Assembly (NCBI GenBank): GCA_934668295.1
Contig: CAKUND010000014.1
Location: 1 to 21,585 of the forward strand
DNA: 21,585 bases
Origin: an uncultured Oscillospiraceae bacterium
Lineage (GTDB): Bacteria > Bacillota > Clostridia > Oscillospirales > Oscillospiraceae
Direction of reading: 5' to 3'
Shown: one piece after another, positions 6,160 through 13,846 of the stretch
How positions within the stretch are numbered: the stretch's first letter is position 1
How the letters are laid out: every line of letters begins with the position of its first letter
Translations under genes and position numbers: made by a program
Notes under the pieces: model-generated
Seen by the model: only the letters and a program-made list of their open reading frames with translations
The model's database searches: none
What the model was told of the DNA's origin: nothing

Positions 6160-9100
6160 TTACAGCTTTTCCAGCACCGCAGCCGGGACAGAGCAGTCGT
6201 CTGCGGTCAGGTCGGTCCGGAAGTCGAACTGCGCCGAGATCGACACCTGCGTGTCGACGACGCCAATTTGCACGCTGCCGCCGGTCGTGACGCGCAGCGC
6301 CGTGATCGTGCCGTCCTGCACATCAAGCTCCAGCGTGCCGGGCAGATACTGCACGTCCAGCTTCTCCGCCTCCGGCGCGATGGCGCAGGCGGCCTGCTGC
6401 GTCTGCTCGGCGCTGAGACTGAGCGTATAGCGCCAGCCGTTTTCCGTCTGCTCGCTCGCAGCGCTGTCCTCCAGACAGGCGCGGTAGGCCAGATCGATCA
6501 GATCCGCGCACTTGACCAGCGTCTGCTCGCTCGCGGCGGGGGAGCTCCCGTCCTTCGAGAGAACCGATCCTCCCGAGAAATAGAGCTCCAGCGCACCCGC
6601 GCGGATGCAGCCGACGGTCTTTCCGTCCTTTACGGTGCGGGTGTAATCCAGCGACGTATCGAAGATCACGGGGCCGCAGTTGGCGCTGAGCCTGATGCGG
6701 GCGGCGAGCGGGTCGCGCCTGCCAAGCTCGGAGGCGGCGGACAGCACGCGCAGCAGATCCTCCGTCAGCTCGAGCTTGCCCTGATAGCCGCCGTTTGCGA
6801 TCGCGTCCGTCACAGCGGTGGGGACAGAATGTGCTGTTCCCGCGTCCGGCTGGACGGTGAGCTCAGCCCAGACGGTCATCGGCTGCGTCTGGCCGCCGCT
6901 GTTTTCTGCCTGGCAGCTGCCGGAGGCCTCGATCGAGCGGATCTCGCCGTCTTCGACGTGCATGCACAGATCAATGCTTTCGACGGCGCTGAGGGAATCC
7001 GCGATTGTCGGCGTCAGCAGGGAAAGCGCCTGCTCCGCGTCCTTGCCGTAGGCCGTCACGGAATAGACCTCCTCGCCGCCCTCGCGGGCATAGGTCACGT
7101 CGGTCGCGTTGTAAAGCTCCAGCAGATGTTCGCCGAGCGTGGAATAGTCCGGGAACAGGCCGCTCGTGCGGTAGGCGCTGCCGTTTTCGAGATAGATCGC
7201 GCCGTCATAATAGTACAGCTCCACGCCGTTGTCCTCGATGCAGAGAATGGCATTTCCATCCGCCTGCGTGCGGAACAGGCGCACGTCCGTCCGCAGCGTC
7301 TCGTCACCAAGCTCCATCTGCACGGACGCGGTCATGTCCAGCTCCTTCCGGCCGGAGAGGTTTTTCAGCAGCAGGAGCGCGTCGACGCTGCTCTTGAGGC
7401 TGGCCCGGTAGATGAAGATCCCGGCTGCGATCAAAATCACGATCACAAGCGCGATGATCCACCAGACGCGGCGTTTTTTCTTCATCTTCTGCAGCTGCTC
7501 CGGCGAAGCGGGCGGCTCCTGTGCCTCCGGGTCGATCACGCCGATGACGGCGTCGGTCGCGTTCTGCTCGTCCTGCATGGCCTTGCGCAGCGCCTGCATC
7601 TGGCGGCGGCGGGCCTTGCCGAGCTTATGGATCAGATGGATGATCAGCAGCACCAGCAGCGCCGCAAGCCCAGCCAGTACGATCCACACCCACCAGACGG
7701 GGAACGTGGACAGCACCGCAAGCTGCACAGTCTGCCCGGCGGCCTCGAAGGACAGATAGCTGCCGATCTCGGTCGTCTTTACTTTCTGCCAGACGCCGTT
7801 TTCGTTTTCCAGATAGATATCCAGCTTGCCGGACTGCCCATCGGGCGCACGGAAGCGGATGATGTGCGTGTCTGCGCCGTCGTCCGGCAGGCGGAGCTGC
7901 CACTGCTCAACGACAGAGCGCGCCACATGCGCGGCGGGCGCATGGCCGTTCGCGATATTTTCGCAGTATTTCCGGATGGCCTCCGGGATGCTGGCGGAGA
8001 TCTCGCCGAAGGCGGCGGGCGTGATGGCCTGCGGCTGCGCCTGCAGGCGGTCGGCGCTTGTATACGCGCCCTCGGCCAGGAAGACGGGCCGGCCGTCGGC
8101 ACGCTGCGCATCGCTCGGGAGCGCGTCGATGCTGGCGTGGTACTGCGCGGTCACGGTGGTGTCAAACTGAATATTTTCAAGCGTCTGCACGTCCCACTCG
8201 CCGTACTGTCCGTCGACGGCGGGGATGTCCGGGTACACGCTGTCCGGCAGGGAATCGCCGTACTTGACCGCGACGGTCTTGAGTACCGTATCGTTTGCGA
8301 TAAACTGTACGGTAAAGGTTTGGAATTCGTCGGGCAGCGCCTCGTTTTCCAGCAGCGCTTCATACGCCACAGGCTCCGCCTGTCCGGCGGCGCTTGCGCC
8401 GTCGAGCCCGGCCAGCGTGTCGGAGACAAATACGTTGTCTGCAAATGCGCCCGCGCTGCTGCCGCTGATCGCGCCCGCGTACTGCGAATACTCCGTGATG
8501 GACACGAGCGACACGCAGCCGGAGACGGTGCTGCCGCTGCCGGTCACGCTGTCTGTCACGCCCGTGCCGGTGATGCCGCCGACATAGCGTCCGCCGGAAA
8601 GCGCGCACTTTGCCCGGCAGTTTTCGATCACCGCGCTGCAGATGCCCGCGACGCCGCCGACATAATCGCCGCTCTGGCTCTCGACGCTGCCGTAGGCCTC
8701 GCAGCCGCCGATCAGGCCGAGATCCATCCGGCCGCAGATCGCTGCGGCGCAGTCCTTCTTGGCTGTGACTGCGCCCGTGGAGACGCAGCGCTGCAAAACG
8801 GCGCGCAGCTCATACTGCTTGCGCTCGGTCGAGGACAGGCTCTGGCTGACGTCGCTTTCCGGGTCAGCGCCAGCCTCCATGCCCATCGCGCCCGCGATGC
8901 CGCCAACGTTGCGGTCGGCCTGCACCGCGCCGGTATTTTCACAGCCGCGCAGCGCGCCCATTGTGATGCTGTCGGGGTCGGTCTGCGAGCCGTCGGTCAC
9001 AAGATCGCGGTTTTCCAGACTGTCCATGGCGTCAAAGACCGTCGTGCTGATCTCGTCCAGCTTGTCGCTGACGGCCTGCACGTCCTTTTGCAGCGTTTCG

Positions 9101-10575
9101 GACAGATTCGCGGCCTGCGAGCCGATGGAACGCATCTGCGCGCCCATACCGCTCAGCGCGCCTGCCAGCTCCGGCATGGAGGCGTCCGCGTTCATCTGCA
9201 GCGACGCGCTGAGCGCGCCGGAGCCGTCCGTGCCGCCGGAGATCGAAATGTCGGACGGGTCGATATATCCGCCCGCGCCCGCGCCGATCCCGGCGCCCTT
9301 GTGGCCTTCAATTTCCAGCGGGTGCGCATCAACGCTGACGCCGCCGTCCGCGCCTGCGCCGATCCCGGCGCCGATGCCCGCGGACGCGTCCCCGACGGTG
9401 AGGTCTGCTCCGCCGCTCACGCCGCCGTTTGCCAGCGCGCCTGCGTCGATGGTCGCGGTCGCGCGGAGGTTATTGGCCGCGTTTGCGGCGCTGTCCAGAT
9501 AGGAACCCATTCCGGCCAGCTGCGCGCCAAGCGCACTTGCCGCACCGCCTGCGTCAGCGGTCGCCTGATCGGTGAGCGTTTTTAATTCCTGCAGCTGGCT
9601 TTGCAGCTGCTGCTTTGTGCTCTCGGAGACGGTCACGGCGACATACGGCTCGACCTGACCGGCGATGCCGCCGACGTCCTTGCGGCCGTAGATCGTGCCG
9701 GAGTTCGTATTATTGAGCAGATACCCGCTCGTCACGCCCGCAATGCCGCCGACGTTGTAGCCGACATGCTCATAGCCGACGGTGCCGGTGTTTTCGCAGA
9801 CTGCGATCAGGCCAGTGTTCCGGCCCGCGACGCCGCCGGTGGCGGTCGTGGTGAGGAAGGTCTGCGTGGTGGCAAGATTGGCAAGATCAAGCGTGGTGTC
9901 GATCTGAATGTCGCTGAGGCTCAGCGCAGAGTCGATGTTGTCAATATTGACGCTGCCTGTATTCGTGCAGTGCCGGATGGCGCCCGCATTCTGGCCCGCA
10001 ATGCCGCCGGTGGCGGTCGTGCCCTGCACCTTGCCCTCAAACGAGCAGCTGACGATCTGTCCGGACACCTGATTGCAGCCAACGATGCCGCCGATCTGCG
10101 TGTCGCCCTGCACCATGCCGGTAAATGTGCAGCAGACGATCTTGCCGTAGTTTTCGCCCGCGATGCCGCCGCAGGCGATCTTATCGCCGCCCGCAGCCAC
10201 AGAGCCCGCGACGTTCAGATTTTCCACGCGGCCGCCGGGCAGGATCGTGCCGAATAGCCCGGCAGGGCTGGCGTTTTGGGTGAGATTGAAGTCGGAAATG
10301 GTGTGCCCGCGTCCATTAAACGTGCCGCCAAAGGCGGCCGCGGGCGTAAAGTCCACGCCGGAAAGCGAAATATCCGCGCGCAGGATAAAGGTCTTCCCCT
10401 GCGACCACGTGTCAAGCGAGCAGCTTTTCGCAAACGCGGCAAAATCGGCGGCGGAGTCCAGATAAACGGTCTGTGCGCTGTCTGCTGCTGCGGCGGCCGG
10501 AAGAATCGTGAGGCAAAGCGCCAGCACCAGCAGCACCGCGCACACGCGGGCCCGGAGCGTTCTGTGGTTATTCAT
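6160..10575 (-). CDS. GLUG-repeat surface protein with two TM helices and a duplicated C-terminal domain
   Basis: A 1471-residue envelope protein of unknown function. The start is the ATG at 10575, preceded by AAAAGGAGG and followed by a signal peptide (1 to about 31, ending PAAAAA). GLUG-type repeats with GGIAG cores (VGGIAGVTSG, VGGIAGQVE) fill about 95-315. A helical and Gly/Ala-rich insert occupies about 316-525, more GLUG repeats about 537-730, and a bacterial-repeat-like module about 745-815 (VKYGDSLP, GEWDVQTLENIQFDTTVTA). TM1 is about 957-985, a basic cytoplasmic linker follows, and TM2 is about 1034-1056. The last 415 residues contain a direct duplication with an offset of 211-212 residues. 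The topology implies that the solenoid and the C-terminal pair lie outside the cell. The start overlaps the MMPL transporter stop by 8 bases, so the two are translationally coupled and probably work together. Function is inferred only. Confidence 0.88.
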   Translation of the reverse strand: MNNHRTLRARVCAVLLVLALCLTILPAAAAADSAQTVYLDSAADFAAFAKSCSLDTWSQGKTFILRADISLSGVDFTPAAAFGGTFNGRGHTISDFNLTQNASPAGLFGTILPGGRVENLNVAGSVAAGGDKIACGGIAGENYGKIVCCTFTGMVQGDTQIGGIVGCNQVSGQIVSCSFEGKVQGTTATGGIAGQNAGAIRHCTNTGSVNIDNIDSALSLSDIQIDTTLDLANLATTQTFLTTTATGGVAGRNTGLIAVCENTGTVGYEHVGYNVGGIAGVTSGYLLNNTNSGTIYGRKDVGGIAGQVEPYVAVTVSESTKQQLQSQLQELKTLTDQATADAGGAASALGAQLAGMGSYLDSAANAANNLRATATIDAGALANGGVSGGADLTVGDASAGIGAGIGAGADGGVSVDAHPLEIEGHKGAGIGAGAGGYIDPSDISISGGTDGSGALSASLQMNADASMPELAGALSGMGAQMRSIGSQAANLSETLQKDVQAVSDKLDEISTTVFDAMDSLENRDLVTDGSQTDPDSITMGALRGCENTGAVQADRNVGGIAGAMGMEAGADPESDVSQSLSSTERKQYELRAVLQRCVSTGAVTAKKDCAAAICGRMDLGLIGGCEAYGSVESQSGDYVGGVAGICSAVIENCRAKCALSGGRYVGGITGTGVTDSVTGSGSTVSGCVSLVSITEYSQYAGAISGSSAGAFADNVFVSDTLAGLDGASAAGQAEPVAYEALLENEALPDEFQTFTVQFIANDTVLKTVAVKYGDSLPDSVYPDIPAVDGQYGEWDVQTLENIQFDTTVTAQYHASIDALPSDAQRADGRPVFLAEGAYTSADRLQAQPQAITPAAFGEISASIPEAIRKYCENIANGHAPAAHVARSVVEQWQLRLPDDGADTHIIRFRAPDGQSGKLDIYLENENGVWQKVKTTEIGSYLSFEAAGQTVQLAVLSTFPVWWVWIVLAGLAALLVLLIIHLIHKLGKARRRQMQALRKAMQDEQNATDAVIGVIDPEAQEPPASPEQLQKMKKKRRVWWIIALVIVILIAAGIFIYRASLKSSVDALLLLKNLSGRKELDMTASVQMELGDETLRTDVRLFRTQADGNAILCIEDNGVELYYYDGAIYLENGSAYRTSGLFPDYSTLGEHLLELYNATDVTYAREGGEEVYSVTAYGKDAEQALSLLTPTIADSLSAVESIDLCMHVEDGEIRSIEASGSCQAENSGGQTQPMTVWAELTVQPDAGTAHSVPTAVTDAIANGGYQGKLELTEDLLRVLSAASELGRRDPLAARIRLSANCGPVIFDTSLDYTRTVKDGKTVGCIRAGALELYFSGGSVLSKDGSSPAASEQTLVKCADLIDLAYRACLEDSAASEQTENGWRYTLSLSAEQTQQAACAIAPEAEKLDVQYLPGTLELDVQDGTITALRVTTGGSVQIGVVDTQVSISAQFDFRTDLTADDCSVPAAVLEKL
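9281..9372. repeat. Two direct copies of a 17-bp GC-rich word in the GLUG gene
   Basis: GCGCCGATCCCGGCGCC occurs at 9281-9297 and again at 9356-9372, 75 bases apart. On the coding strand both encode GAGIGAGA-type low-complexity segments of the insert that interrupts the GLUG repeats. The number of such units could vary between strains through slippage or recombination (inference). Confidence 0.7.
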
Positions 10576-13063
10576 GCGCTGTATCCTCCTTTTCCGCTGT
10601 CGCCGGTTCGCCCGGTGTATCAGGCTCCTCCGGCGGCGTCTCCGGCTCCGCGGAGCCGGAGAGCAGGCTGATATTGACGTCTCCCTCCACGACCGCGTGT
10701 ACAACGCCGCTGATCTGGCCGTGAATTTCGCCGCGCACCATGCCGTCGATGCGCACGCGGCCGGAAGACTGGTGCGAGGAGACGGCGGAGGGCATGTCGA
10801 AGGCGGTCTTGTCAATGACCTTCTCGCCCAGAAGCAGGATCTGCGGGAGAATGAACATGACGATGAAGATCGTGAGGATCGTGCCGCGGCCAAGACTGTC
10901 GCCGATGCCGGCAATGGCCGCGTTGGAGGTCATCTGACCGATGAGGATCCCGGCGATGGCCATCATAAGGCCCGAGGTGATGATCGTCGGGAAGGACAGG
11001 TTCATCGTTTCAATGATCGCGTCCTTCTTGGGCATTTTGTCCTTGAGCTCCATAAAGCGGCTGGTCGTGACAATGGCGTAGTCGATGTTCGCGCCCATCT
11101 GGATGGACGAGACGACCAGATAGCTCAGGAAGAACAGGGGACTGTTCGTGATGGTCGGGATGCCGTAGTTGATCCAGATACTGCCCTGGATGACCAGGAT
11201 CAGCAGCACCGGGATCCCCGCGGATTTGAACGTGAACAGCAGCACGACCAGAACGATCAGGATAGACAGGACTGACACGACGACATTGTCGTGCGAGAAC
11301 GAGGTCTTGAAGTCCTGCTCGGACGAGGAATCGCCTACGACGTACACGCCGCCGTCCGGGTAATATTTGCGCGCGATAAGGCGCATCTGGTCGAGGAAGT
11401 CATACGTCTCGTCGCCGCCCACGGGCAGATTCAGATAGACGAGCATGCGGGTGTACTCGTCGGACTGCAGCTGCTTGCGTGCGTTGGTGATCTGGGAATA
11501 GGCGCTTTCCAGCGTCTCGGTCATATCGGCGTCAAGCGTGACATAGCCGTCCTGCATCTCGCCGTAGAGGAAGGTGAACATATCGATGAGCGGCACGGAA
11601 TAATTGGGAAGGCCCCCGATGATCTTGCCGTAATTGCCGCCGTCGGCGGCATAGGCCGCGTAGAGAAGCTCCGCGACCTCGTAATCGAGATCGGTCAGCT
11701 CGGAAAACTGCCGGGGCGTCAGCGCGTCGGTCAGCATATAGCCGCCCATAGCCTCGACGTTGGAAAGGCCCAGCGTGGAATCGACCTCATCGTATGTCCC
11801 AAGCTCGTCCAGCAGTTTCTTTTCTGCCGTATAATCCCCAGCCGGAACCACGACGGCGACCATGTTCGTTGAGCCGAACGTCTCATCCATCAGATCATCC
11901 GCGATCTGCTGCTCCGAGCGCTTGGTCGTCTCCAGATAGCTGAAGCCGTATACATACGGGCAGTTATTTGCAAAGAGCATGGCGACGATGATGACCGCCA
12001 GAAAGATCGGCGGGACGATCTTCTTCGTTGCGTAGGCAAAGCGGCCGACAAACGGAATTTTGGGGACAAAATTCTTGTGCCGCGTCGCGTCGATCTTTTT
12101 GCCGAAAAGCATCAGAAGCCCCGGCATCAGGAAGAACACCGCGAACAGCGAGAAGAAGATGGACTTGATGAGGCAGATGCCAAGATCGAAGCCCAGCCGG
12201 AACTCCATAAAGAGCATCGCGACCAGACCGCCGATCGTCGTCAGGCTGCTGCCGCAGATCTCCGGCACGGCCTTGCTTAAAGCGACGATCACGGCCTCGC
12301 GGGTGGGAAGCGTCTCGTGTTCCTCCTTATAGCGGTTGCAGAAGATGATCGCGTAGTCCACGGACAGCGCCAGCTGCAGCACGATGGTAACGGAGTTTGA
12401 CACGAACGAGATCGTGCCGAGCAGGAAATTCGTACCCATGTTCAAAAGCGCGGCCGCGATGAACGTGATGAGCAGCACCGGCACCTCCGCATAGGTCTGC
12501 GAGGTCAGAACCAGCACGGACACGACGACGATCGCCACGATGATGACGATCACGCCGATCTCCTGCGCCAGCGTCTTGGACGCCGTATCGCCGAAGGTCG
12601 CCGAGACGTACATGTCATAGCCGGACAGCTCGTCCTCGACCCGGCTCATGACCGTCTCGCACATGTCGTCGGTCTCGGAATAATCAAAGGTGATATTGTA
12701 GAGCGCGGAGGCGTTGGTATAGTGCTCCTTTGTGTCGTCAAACGTGACGCTCTGCACGCCGTCGACCGCCTCGAGCCGTTCGGACACGGCCTGCGCCTCG
12801 TCATAGGTCACGTTGACGAGCATGACCTTTGCCGTGCCGAAGGTGATGAATTCATCCTCCATCAGATGCAGGCCCCTGTACGTCTCCGAGTCCTTCGGCA
12901 GATACGCCGAAAGCTGATTCTCCACCTGCACCCAGTTCCGTGAGAACACGGAAAACACCAGCCCGATGGCGACGATCAGAAAGATCAGATTCCGTTTGTC
13001 GACAATAAAGCTGGCAAGCTTGTACATGAAGCTCTCCTCGCTGTGTTTCGGTTCCTGACTCAT
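10568..13063 (-). CDS. MMPL/RND-family transporter, 12 TM helices
   Basis: An 831-residue proton-driven type exporter. TM1 (about 25-42) is followed by an extracytoplasmic domain, TM2-6, TM7, a second extracytoplasmic domain and TM8-12, the usual internally duplicated MMPL plan. The conserved Asp-Tyr pairs in TM4 (LSVDYAIIF, D236-Y237) and TM10 (ANIDYAIVT, D661-Y662) match the proton-relay positions of MmpL proteins. After TM12 the cytoplasmic tail holds six x-G-x-V/I tetrapeptides (773-796) and ends in a Pro/Glu-rich acidic stretch. The ATG at 13063 has AGGAG 9 bases upstream; a second ATG at residue 13 (13027) also has GAGGAG before it, so the exact start is open. Its own promoter and upstream terminators separate it from khpA. 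Substrate unknown; lipid or other hydrophobic envelope compounds are typical of the family. Confidence 0.93.
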   Translation of the reverse strand: MSQEPKHSEESFMYKLASFIVDKRNLIFLIVAIGLVFSVFSRNWVQVENQLSAYLPKDSETYRGLHLMEDEFITFGTAKVMLVNVTYDEAQAVSERLEAVDGVQSVTFDDTKEHYTNASALYNITFDYSETDDMCETVMSRVEDELSGYDMYVSATFGDTASKTLAQEIGVIVIIVAIVVVSVLVLTSQTYAEVPVLLITFIAAALLNMGTNFLLGTISFVSNSVTIVLQLALSVDYAIIFCNRYKEEHETLPTREAVIVALSKAVPEICGSSLTTIGGLVAMLFMEFRLGFDLGICLIKSIFFSLFAVFFLMPGLLMLFGKKIDATRHKNFVPKIPFVGRFAYATKKIVPPIFLAVIIVAMLFANNCPYVYGFSYLETTKRSEQQIADDLMDETFGSTNMVAVVVPAGDYTAEKKLLDELGTYDEVDSTLGLSNVEAMGGYMLTDALTPRQFSELTDLDYEVAELLYAAYAADGGNYGKIIGGLPNYSVPLIDMFTFLYGEMQDGYVTLDADMTETLESAYSQITNARKQLQSDEYTRMLVYLNLPVGGDETYDFLDQMRLIARKYYPDGGVYVVGDSSSEQDFKTSFSHDNVVVSVLSILIVLVVLLFTFKSAGIPVLLILVIQGSIWINYGIPTITNSPLFFLSYLVVSSIQMGANIDYAIVTTSRFMELKDKMPKKDAIIETMNLSFPTIITSGLMMAIAGILIGQMTSNAAIAGIGDSLGRGTILTIFIVMFILPQILLLGEKVIDKTAFDMPSAVSSHQSSGRVRIDGMVRGEIHGQISGVVHAVVEGDVNISLLSGSAEPETPPEEPDTPGEPATAEKEDTAHE

Positions 13064-13104
13064 ACTTCACACTCCTGTGTAGGTTTCTCCTGAAAATTCA
13101 ATCC

Positions 13105-13134
13105 AGTTTAGCACAAAACAGCCGGAGTTGACAA
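13105..13134 (-). promoter_or_regulatory. Promoter of the MMPL-GLUG operon
   Basis: On the minus strand TTGTCA (13134-13129) and TAAACT (13110-13105) are 18 bases apart. A TGC precedes the -10, making it an extended -10 element. The promoter lies about 40 bases before the transporter ATG and just after the stacked terminators of the khpA operon. Confidence 0.65.
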
Positions 13135-13157
13135 TAGGCAAGCGGAAACAGGTGTGT

Positions 13158-13189
13158 AAAAAATGCGCGTGCAAAGGACGGCAACGCGC
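13158..13189 (-). terminator. Second Rho-independent terminator after khpA
   Basis: Read on the minus strand, the arms GCGCGT (13189-13184) and ACGCGC (13170-13165) form a stem, extended inward by GC pairs with a bulge. They are followed by A and then TTTTTT (13163-13158). A further hairpin without a T-run lies at 13194-13226 (arms CCGGCAG and CTGCCGG). Together with the hairpin at 13228-13264 this gives three stacked hairpins before the MMPL promoter. Confidence 0.7.
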
Positions 13190-13227
13190 GGCCGCAGCCG
13201 GCAGAGTCCTGTTCCTGCCGGACTGCA

Positions 13228-13264
13228 CAAAACCCGGGCCATCCACCATGTGGACGGCCCGGGT
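13228..13264 (-). terminator. Rho-independent terminator of the ylxM-ffh-rpsP-khpA operon
   Basis: Arms ACCCGGGCC (13232-13240) and GGCCCGGGT (13256-13264) pair perfectly. An inner CCAC/GTGG stem continues the hairpin, and the minus strand leaves it through TTTT. It begins 15 bases after the khpA stop. Confidence 0.85.
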
Positions 13265-13278
13265 CTGATTCCGTTCGT

Positions 13279-13506
13279 TCAGTCGACGATCTCGACGCTG
13301 ACCTTCTGTCCGGTGCGCTGGGCAACGGACTTGATGATCGTGCGGATCTCCTTGGCAATGCGGCCCTGGCGGCCGATGAGCTTGCCCATATCCTCGGGGG
13401 CGACGCGAAGCTCAAGCACGGTCGTCTCGCCTTCTACCTCGGTGACCGTAACGCTGTCGGGATTGTCGACCAGACTTTTTGCCATATACAGCAAAAGATC
13501 CTTCAT
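13279..13506 (-). CDS. khpA: KH-domain RNA-binding protein KhpA (YlqC family)
   Basis: A 75-residue protein made of a single KH domain. The GxxG loop is visible as LIGRQGR after EDMGK, followed by the helix IAKEIRTIIKSVA and the closing strand VSVEIVD. KhpA proteins bind RNA, in several Firmicutes together with KhpB, and affect cell elongation and RNA metabolism in the cytoplasm. Length and position directly after rpsP match the family exactly. The gap to rpsP is 15 bases. In Bacillus this cluster continues to rimM, trmD and rplS, whereas here it stops at a strong terminator. Confidence 0.96.
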   Translation of the reverse strand: MKDLLLYMAKSLVDNPDSVTVTEVEGETTVLELRVAPEDMGKLIGRQGRIAKEIRTIIKSVAQRTGQKVSVEIVD

Positions 13507-13521
13507 GCCGATACCCCTAAA

Positions 13522-13761
13522 TTACAGGACGTTTGCCTTCTTGAGAAGACCGCGGACGGTATCGCTGGGCTGTGCGCCGTTCTTGATCCACTGCTTGGCC
13601 TTGTCGGCGTCGATGGTGATGGCGTTGGCCTCGTTCTTCGGGTCGTAGGTGCCGATCTCTTCGATGCAGCGGCCGTCACGCGGGAAGCGGGAATCGGCGA
13701 CAACGATGCGGTAGTACGGCTCCTTCTTGGCGCCCATTCTTCTCAGTCTGATCTTAACCAT
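13522..13761 (-). CDS. rpsP: 30S ribosomal protein S16
   Basis: A 79-residue S16 with the canonical N-terminus [25 protein letters not shown], then the conserved GTYDPK and the later [19 protein letters not shown] segment. It binds 16S rRNA during small-subunit assembly. GGAGG lies 8 bases before the ATG (minus-strand TTTTTGGAGGAACAATC precedes it). It is 85 bases downstream of ffh with no clear terminator between them, so it is probably cotranscribed with ffh; a weak internal promoter in the A/T-rich gap cannot be excluded. Confidence 0.98.
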   Translation of the reverse strand: MVKIRLRRMGAKKEPYYRIVVADSRFPRDGRCIEEIGTYDPKNEANAITIDADKAKQWIKNGAQPSDTVRGLLKKANVL

Positions 13762-13846
13762 GATTGTTCCTCCAAAAATAAATCAAGTTTTTCTTATTTC
13801 GTAAAGCCAAATCTGTTACGGCTGAAACGATGTGTTGACAGGATGC

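Noticed and set aside
6151..9585. A 1144-codon open frame on the plus strand, antisense to the GLUG gene
   Set aside because: It has no ribosome site, signal or domain pattern and is rich in Arg, Ala, Asp and His, as expected from the complement of GC-biased codons. The minus-strand frame has a signal peptide, repeats and TM helices.
10576..10914. N-terminal extension of the GLUG gene to 10914
   Set aside because: The extension is Arg/Ser-rich sequence inside the MMPL coding region. The ATG at 10575 has a strong AGGAGG site and is followed directly by a signal peptide.
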